From assembly GCA_037127255.1 (NCBI GenBank), contig JBANSL010000018.1:19875175-19939174 (forward strand): 64,000 nucleotides of DNA, in the 5' to 3' direction. Position 1 is the first letter of the stretch. The number at the start of each line of letters is the position of its first letter. A program made the position numbers and the translations under genes. Source of the DNA: Persicaria tinctoria. Lineage: Eukaryota; Streptophyta; Magnoliopsida; Caryophyllales; Polygonaceae. This document shows, one piece after another, positions 58,051 to 64,000 of this stretch. Below the pieces are notes generated by a model. It saw nothing but the letters and a program-made list of their open reading frames with translations. It was not told the DNA's origin and searched no databases.

Positions 58051-59560
58051 GAACCGGAGCACAAAGCTACTCGACATCGACTAACCCTAGTTGATCTCGA
58101 CAAGACATGCCTAGACACCAGCCAGCATCGAGGAGCCTATGTCGAGAAACTGAAGACGAAGAACCCGACTCCACACCCTACTCGAGATCGAGTACGGGTA
58201 CTCGAGGTCGACAAGACGTGGAGCCATGTCCGAGCATGTCGACAAGAGACTTGCCCGACCAGCCAAGCCAGACCTAGTCGACGAACATTCCTACTCGATG
58301 TCGACAAGACTGTTGTCGAGATCGAGTACACCTGTGAGCCACACCCGAGCTTGTCGAGCACCAGATAGCCGAGACGTCGAGCCAAGCCCAGTCGACAACT
58401 TTCCTACTCGAGATCGAGTACGCCGTACTCGAGATCGACGAAGATTCCCGAAGCCGCGTGACGCGTTGATGCAGTCCTACTCGGAGTTGGAATCCTTGGA
58501 GCCGAGGATAGCCTAGTCTATCCGAATTATCAACATCTATCCTGAAGAAGAGAGTTTTATCCACTGAAGACACTTTAGATATATTTCCCTATTTTAGATT
58601 TAATTTCATTGTAGCTTTTATTTATCTTTAAAGTCTTAGATATAGTTTTAGATATAGATATAGATATTCTATCCTTGAGTAGCAAGGAATAGAAGGCTAT
58701 AAATAAAGCCCATGGGGCTGATTTTAGATGGAGATTGATTTTCAGAGATACAATTACACATAGAGATTTAGGAGTTCGAAGGTTTTAAGGTTTTGGCAGT
58801 TTACGAAAGTTGATTGCCGGGATTGTAAAAGCTTTGAATTTAGTTAATGCAAGTTATTTCTTTTAAATCAATGTCTGTGATTGCGATGAGGCGCGAGTAG
58901 TCCACCTACTTCTAGGGTTGGGGTGAGCCCAACGAGAGCCATGTCGGTGGATTAGCGATTACAAAAGGAGGTATTTTGTCGTTATCTTAGTCTATTCCCT
59001 ATGTGCTACATCTTTGATTGAGAAATTGAAGAACTCATGTTGTGAAACTTGGGTAGTAATTAGGATTTTTATTCGAAAGATTATAAATGCTAATTATGAA
59101 AAGGAATAGATGCAATTAGGATTATTTGTCGCGAGATTTATATTCCTACTTGTCGGATTAGGTGAAAGCCTTTTCCTTTATCGATAAAGTTACCGCCTTT
59201 TGTGATTTAAATTCCGCTTGCATGGTAATCGTTGTCGCAAACCCTAATCTTGGAAGTTCTTTTAATTCATAAAGTCACAAAACCGAATTTGCATTGTTTT
59301 TCACTTTCTGCCCTCGTCGATCTCGACCAAGCCTGGTCGATCTCGACTACTGATTCCCGATCCCAGATCGTCGTAGCTTACTTGTGCAGGAACTCGACCA
59401 AGACAAGCCGAAGTCGACAAGGACTGTACTCGATATCGAGTAGCCCTTTGTCGAGATCGAGTAGCCTTTGCCAAGAGCTGTTGCACTGTTCGACTAGCCT
59501 GATCTCCTGTCGACTAACCCTAGTCGAGATCTAGCACCTGTTGTCGACTTCTGTCCGCGA
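58051..59560. repeat. LTR-like region with many TCGAGATCGAGTA motifs
   Basis: Two clusters (58060-58510 and 59315-59560) carry at least a dozen variants of CTCGAGATCGAGTA and TCGACTA. Between them lies a TATA-type GGCTATAAATAAAGCCC (58695) followed by leader-like sequence. That arrangement fits an LTR promoter and untranslated leader of a retroelement, but no termini or coding domains were found. Confidence 0.45.
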
Positions 59561-59689
59561 GATTCCACCGCTGCCTAGGATCCGCTGACCAGCTTCCTCG
59601 AGGATTCGAACCTGACTTTCTCTTACTACATTGGAGGGAGTCTTGAACATTATTTGCTGGGATTTGATCGGTTTGCTTTACTTTATCTG

Positions 59690-59950
59690 CTTACTGTTTT
59701 GCATTCTCGATTTCCTCTTACAACAGTAGGCATTCAATGCGTCCAAAATCCCCAAATTTGTCTCCGACATCCCTAACCCTAATTGCTGATGACCGCGCCG
59801 ATCGTCGCCGTTGCCGCCGCCTTGGAAGTCGATTGTCCCCGTCCCCGCCGGGATGCTGAACCTCGGCATGAACTGCAGTGCCGCGCTCCCGCCCCCGGCC
59901 TGCCACATCTCCGCGGTGGTGGGTACCGCCTCCCGCCATCGCCACCGTCA
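59690..59950 (-). pseudogene. Class I TCP transcription factor, C-terminal fragment
   Basis: The minus-strand frame reads EMWQAGGGSAALQFMPRFSI, then GTIDFQGGG and LGLGMSETNLGILDALNAY. That is the conserved C-terminal end of class I (PCF-type) plant TCP proteins. The DNA-binding TCP domain is not found upstream in this frame, so this is a fragment. The GC-rich codons differ from the AT-rich surroundings. Confidence 0.65.
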
Positions 59951-60900
59951 TCTGCCCCGACGTCGACCGATCAACACCCTGAAGTACAACTTCTCTTCCT
60001 CGTGGCTTCTCTTGCAGCTTCTCTTCCTTGCAGCGAAATTACCCATATCAATTTCCAATCCAAGCCCCAACAATCCAAAACCTAATTCAACCCCCCAAAA
60101 TCCATAATACTCAATGAGTTAAAGAGGAAGAATAATTATAAACCATCAGGTGGGGGGTTGAAATTTTTTGTTTGGGAAGAGAGGAAGTATCGTCGGTGCG
60201 AGGAGGAGATGAGAGATGGGAGATGAGAGCAGTTCTTGCAGGGAGAACGTGGGGGAGAGAAGGTTGAAAGTTTTTATTTTTAATTTTGCTCAAAGATGAC
60301 ACGTGACTCATTCTTTTACAAAGAACCTGCTTCTAAAATAATAAGTATAAGGGGTGGATACAAATGAAATATATATACAAAAAAAATAGTTATAAAACTT
60401 TATATATTATTGAATTTGAAAAATCATTTCTAAGTTCAAAGGAACATTTATTTTAAAAAAAAATTCAGTTAAAACAAAATGTCCAAAAACAATTTGGGGT
60501 ATTTCAAGCTCTTCTGAACACGTCGTCAGTATTTCGCATATGTTATATAAATCTACAACACTTATAAAATATTGTAAGCAAAAATTAGGAGGCGATATAG
60601 AACTGTATGGTTTTCATAGAATTCATCAATGTGGAATATGGTTATCAATATTTGAAGCAAATATCTCCTACAACCATGTCAAGGAGTTACTTAAGTACCA
60701 CATTGTCATGAAGTCAATTTACTTTTTACTCATGCTCAATTGCTCACCAAGCACTCCCTCATTGAATACGTAACAAGATAAAAACCCAAAATTACAAAGA
60801 ATCTCGAAAATATGATGTGGGTGACGCACGGGTAATGTGAGTGTCGGGTAACCCGCTCTTCGAAAAGGACTTTTACTAGATTGCCCTCTTATGAAAATCA
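59951..60900. other. Intergenic
   Basis: No gene recognised. The GC-rich TCP-derived segment fades into AT-rich DNA after about 60300. Confidence 0.4.
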
Positions 60901-60919
60901 AATCCAATCATTGAATAAA

Positions 60920-61215
60920 GATAAGAAATCGACTAAAAAATGAATCAGTAAAATATGAAAAAGGCTTTTTACGGGATTCCAAAACAAATTCCAAAAGAGA
61001 TTATAGAAATTGAAATACTTATTGCACCCGCTCTGAAAGTCTTTAATTTGAATTTGATAGAATTGAGAGAACATAAGTGAACCGAGAAATAAACTAACCC
61101 CGGAAGAACTAATCAACTAGTTTAACCGAGAATTTTGAAACAACACTTATAGTTATATCATCAAATTAAGAAGCATCCCAATAAGAACATGTTTTATATG
61201 ATACCATTTGGCTAG
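60920..61215. repeat. Paralogue of 2.04-3.54 kb lacking the hAT insertion
   Basis: The blocks match 2060-2190 (GGCTTTT-ACGGGATTCC, TAGAATTGAGAG) and then directly match 3425-3530 (GAGAATT-GAAACAACACT, AGTTATATCATCA, GGCTAGATTT). The intervening 1.2 kb of the left copy is absent. Confidence 0.6.
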
Positions 61216-61258
61216 ATTTACAGTTTTAAGTCTAGCATCCCAATAAGAACATGTTTTA

Positions 61259-61505
61259 TTTCTTGAACTCCTGTTTCATAGATTTAAAAAGCTCCTCATA
61301 AGGTATACAAAGCTTACCTTTTGCCTTTATCTCTCTCGTTTTCTTTATTCTTTTTCTTCCAAGCAGCTATGGAGAAAAAATGTCCCTTGAGATCCAGATT
61401 CACCTTTTTTACCACATGGAATACCTCATTTATATAAGCGATGCTATGAAACCTAATTATTCTTACTATCTAGTTCATTGTCTTCAACTGAATACGAAGA
61501 ACATG
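61259..61505 (-). pseudogene. Degenerate copy of the ORF at 63621-63938
   Basis: The sequence aligns along about 245 bp with 63650-63900 (shared: TCTTGAACTCCT, TCTCTCGTTTTCTT, GAGAAAAAATGTCCCT, AGATCCAGAT, GTCTTCAA-TGA). Substitutions and small indels destroy the frame. Confidence 0.7.
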
Positions 61506-61619
61506 TAACATTACCGTTCACATCTTATATCATAAAGATGTTCAGAATGATTTATAAGTGATTCAAGCCCTACCCATGTTACAAAACTCTTCCTTTTTAG
61601 GCTCCAAGTGAGAACAACG

Positions 61620-61806
61620 GTTTTGAGAGTAGAGATGACAATGGGGCGGAGATTACCCAATCCCCGTGGGGAAGGGGATGGGGATAAGGACAAAGACGGG
61701 TGCAAAAACAATTCCTCGCATGGGGATGGGGACGGGGATGATAGTCCACACCCCGTCCCGCCACCCGATCGGGAAACCCGCGGGGATCCCCAATGGGGAC
61801 CTCGTT
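61620..61806. repeat. GC-rich GGGGATGGGG repeat block
   Basis: This block is dominated by GGGGATGGGGACGGGGATG-type units, with inverted CCCCG counterparts at its left (ATCCCCGTGGGG). Such blocks are typical of termini of some plant hAT or Mutator elements. The boundaries are approximate. Confidence 0.5.
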
Positions 61807-61859
61807 AAACACCTTTAGAAGGTTTTTACAAGCCCAGCGGTGCTTTAGGCTTTGGCTCG

Positions 61860-62395
61860 ATGCTGATGTTGAAACATGTCATTGATAGCAATCCAAGCCT
61901 CACGGGAAGTGGTAGGTTTGACAAGATAACAGGCAAGGGTGGCAGAGACAATAGTGCGAAGCCAAATCAGGATGAATTTATCATTCTTTCGCCAGGCACT
62001 ATACTCACAGGGTTGGGGGCGGTAGAGGCGGGAGTGGAGTCGGTGGCTGGGGTAGCGATGGTTTTGGGTGGAATTGTATATGTCAAGACGAAGTTTTTGA
62101 GTTCGAAGGCTTCAAGGACGTCAAGAATATTAGCACGCCAAATATAGAAATTGGATCGATCCAATTTCACAGTGAATTGAGGGAATTGAAGGCCAAAGGA
62201 GGACTGAGATCCGAGAGCAGCATTGAGGAGACTGGCGGAGGAGTTGTTGTTGGGGGTGGCGTCGGGTGTGGTGTTGGAGTCGACAAGGATGGTGGTGGAT
62301 GACATGGCCGGCGGCAGGAGTTAGGTAAAAAAAAATTAGGGTTTCGAACCTTGCTCGAATACCATAAAAGATTACACACAAGAATGATTGTAATC
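61860..62395 (-). pseudogene. copia gag fragment with adjoining leader
   Basis: The minus-strand frame 62305-61967 reads a polar N-terminus, then FPQFTVKLDRSNFYIWRANI. That is the gag start of many plant copia elements (KLDRSNFLLWR-type). It breaks after GERMINSS and continues in other frames. Upstream (62370 on) the sequence resembles a primer-binding site after an LTR end. The element is truncated. Confidence 0.7.
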
Positions 62396-62399
62396 TCTG

Positions 62400-63059
62400 A
62401 TGATCATCTCAACCAGAGGAGAATGTATTTATATAAGACTTTACATAATAAAATATACATAAGAAATAAAGAGAAGGCATAGTGATATATCTCGTGGTTA
62501 AGTTCAATGGATTCCTTGTAAATTCTAATTCCGGTTTCAAACTCTATTTATTATTATTATTATTTTTGATTCGAAGATGGGACTGTTAGAGTCCCGGGGA
62601 TTTATCTATCTTGCGGTTCACGATGCTTTCCCCTCAAATGAGACCATGCGGAAACAGGGCTACACATTATAGGTTTCAAACTCTATAATGTGAGTTTTAA
62701 CCAAACGATGCCTAAATGCTTCAATATTTACACAAACCGAACCAAAGGATATTGGAGCTGTGATGTGACAGACCAAGTCTCGATCAAAATCAACCACAAA
62801 CATGAACGTCAATTGAACTCTGCAAGTAGCACCCTCGATCAGGTGGCTTTCCGCATCTTCTATAGCTGCATCTTCTATAGCTGTCGCTCAAAGATGCTTT
62901 AGATCCGTTTTGTTCCCAATGAGCATGATCGATCACGAGCACAGAAAATATATTCATTAATAACATATATATATTCATTCAATAACAGAAAAGGTGGAGT
63001 GCGTTGACCAGCAAAGAAATTAAATTTATTCACTAAGGGCCAAGGCTTAACATTTCCAT
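62400..63059. other. Intergenic, possible LTR or SINE scraps
   Basis: The segments 62400-62460 (possible LTR end of the copia fragment) and 62466-62560 (GTGATATATCTCGTGGTTAA, polymerase III head-like) look repeat-derived. No gene recognised. Confidence 0.35.
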
Positions 63060-63214
63060 CTTTCCAATTGGAGATTTAAACCTATAACATTCATGATATG
63101 CTTCAGCAGCAGCAGGATGCTCCAATCCAACCAAGAACATACATACAACAGTTGAAGAGTCAAAACCATACATCAGATAATATATATAGAAGAGAAAGCA
63201 GAGAGATAGTCAAC

Positions 63215-63510
63215 TAAGCACAAAGATGTTAGCCTTTCAAGTTCTTATCAATCTGAAAAGCACAAAGCTTTCAACACAACCTTGACAACATAAAACAACA
63301 TCTGCAAACTAATCGAAATACTCCTATGTAAGATTTTAAAAACAACTCATTTGGTACTGTGTAAAAGATGAGACAAAGTTGTTAGCCTTTCAAGTTCTTA
63401 TCGATCTGGAAAGTACAAAGCTTTCAACACAACCTTGACAACATAAAACAACATCAGCAAACTGAAATACTCCTATGTAAGATTGTAAAAAGAACTCATG
63501 CCATTTGGTG
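63215..63510. repeat. Tandem duplication, about 150 bp unit
   Basis: GTTAGCCTTTCAAGTTCTTA, AGCTTTCAACACAACCTTGA and ACTCCTATGTAAGATT each occur twice in the same order (about 63228-63350 and 63380-63500). Confidence 0.92.
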
Positions 63511-63620
63511 TCACCCACAATAAAGTTGTCATCCACAACAAAGTTGTCACCAATAAAGAACAGAGATTGTAAAAAGTTCCTCAGAGATTTAAAGTTTCAA
63601 ATCGGGCTCATTTTCAGAGA

Positions 63621-63938
63621 TTAGTAGGCTTCTCTCTTGAACTCCTCACTCAGAGATCTAAAAAGATCCTCACTGGGCATCCTAATCTTACCTTCTGCAC
63701 TTGCCTCTTTCTCGTTTTCTTCTTTCTTCTTCTTCCCTGCGGATGTGAAGAAAAAAAGTCCCTTTAGATCCAGATCCGACTTTTCTGCCACACGGAATCC
63801 AGCCTTTCTACAAGCAACGCTCTCGAACCTAATCAGTCTAACTATCTTAGTTGTCTTCAAGTTGATACCAAGAACATGGATTTTCAAAAGCCCACCCAAC
63901 ATCTCCCTAAGGTGTTCTTCAAGCTTCACCTCATCCAC
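63621..63938 (-). CDS. Unrecognised ORF, 105 residues, possibly partial
   Basis: The minus-strand frame reads MDEVKLEEHLREMLGGLLKI, then NLKTTKIVRLIRFESVACRK, SDLDLKGLFFF, and a lysine and glutamate-rich segment (GKKKKEENEKEASAEGK), ending SEDLFRSLSEEFKREAY. There is no signal or membrane segment. The open frame continues a few codons upstream of the Met (YLRV-like), where a GGGTC repeat begins at about 63944, so the N-terminal part may have been cut off. A decayed copy at 61259-61505 shows it belongs to a duplicated locus. I do not recognise the family. It could be a gene end or a transposon-borne frame. Confidence 0.4.
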   Translation of the reverse strand: MDEVKLEEHLREMLGGLLKIHVLGINLKTTKIVRLIRFESVACRKAGFRVAEKSDLDLKGLFFFTSAGKKKKEENEKEASAEGKIRMPSEDLFRSLSEEFKREAY

Positions 63939-63943
63939 CCGTA

Positions 63944-64000
63944 GGTAGACGTGGCCACGGGTCCGACCCGCCGGGTCAATGGGTCAGCGGGTCGGAGTAG
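63944..64000. repeat. GGGTC repeat block at the right edge
   Basis: GTGGCCACGGGTCCGACC and CCGGGTCAATGGGTCAGC form a GC-rich run, like the ends of the GGGTC-type element near 33220 and 36060. It continues beyond the window. Confidence 0.5.

Noticed and set aside
58226..58573. Arg/Ser-rich frames of 96-99 residues
   Set aside because: They are generated by the TCGAGATCGAGTA repeats on both strands.
60111..60311. 66-residue minus-strand frame
   Set aside because: It is low-complexity Ser/Pro/Lys-rich, with no homology and no splice support.

Overview
The window is nuclear DNA of a flowering plant, most likely a eudicot. It is AT-rich, has spliced genes with GT-AG introns, and is packed with plant transposon families. 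The order cannot be fixed from sequence alone; a Lamiales-like asterid is only a guess. Host coding sequence is a small minority. The intact-looking units are a tetraspanin C-terminal exon (553-849, +), a two-exon 94-residue mitochondrial-type membrane protein (1221-1871, -) and a complete 17-exon beta-galactosidase of 721 residues (24681-29788, -). A caffeate-type O-methyltransferase (18032-22261, +) is broken by a CACTA transposon, a lost splice donor and a small deletion.

Layout. 1-3.9 kb: convergent tetraspanin and small mitochondrial-protein genes, with a hAT-like insertion upstream of the second. 3.95-6.1 kb: a three-level nest in which a solo LTR sits in a LINE and the LINE sits in an inverted-repeat element. 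6.1-8.2 kb: repeats and a 216-bp hAT MITE. 8.25-11.95 kb: a CACTA element that carries a tRNA-like sequence and several exons of an unrecognised host gene. 12-18 kb: tandem repeats, MITEs, a Mutator-like remnant and a hAT element with the tail of its transposase. 18-22.3 kb: the O-methyltransferase pseudogene, followed by an 856-bp hAT element. 23.7-29.8 kb: a LINE fragment, then the beta-galactosidase gene, which has a LINE 3' end and a SINE-like sequence in its introns. 30-39 kb: AT-rich intergenic DNA with MITEs, a long AT microsatellite, a LINE with a 14-bp target duplication, a Helitron, a hAT element and two Stowaway MITEs. 39.5-44.8 kb: one structurally complete but coding-dead Ty1/copia element. 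45-54 kb: MITEs, an LTR 3' end, a Helitron carrying a two-exon secreted-peptide reading frame, and LINE ORF1. 54-64 kb: degenerate exons of an unrecognised gene, an LTR-like region with a TCGAGATCGAGTA motif, a TCP transcription-factor tail, a copia gag fragment, and two copies of an unrecognised ORF.

The host genes share no operon-like logic. The main story is the order of insertions. Target-site duplications, and one paralogous stretch lacking the insertion (60.9-61.2 kb against 2.0-3.5 kb), allow several events to be dated relative to each other. The candidates most worth follow-up are the gene-capturing CACTA, the Helitron with the small secreted peptide, and the O-methyltransferase disrupted by a cleanly excisable element.
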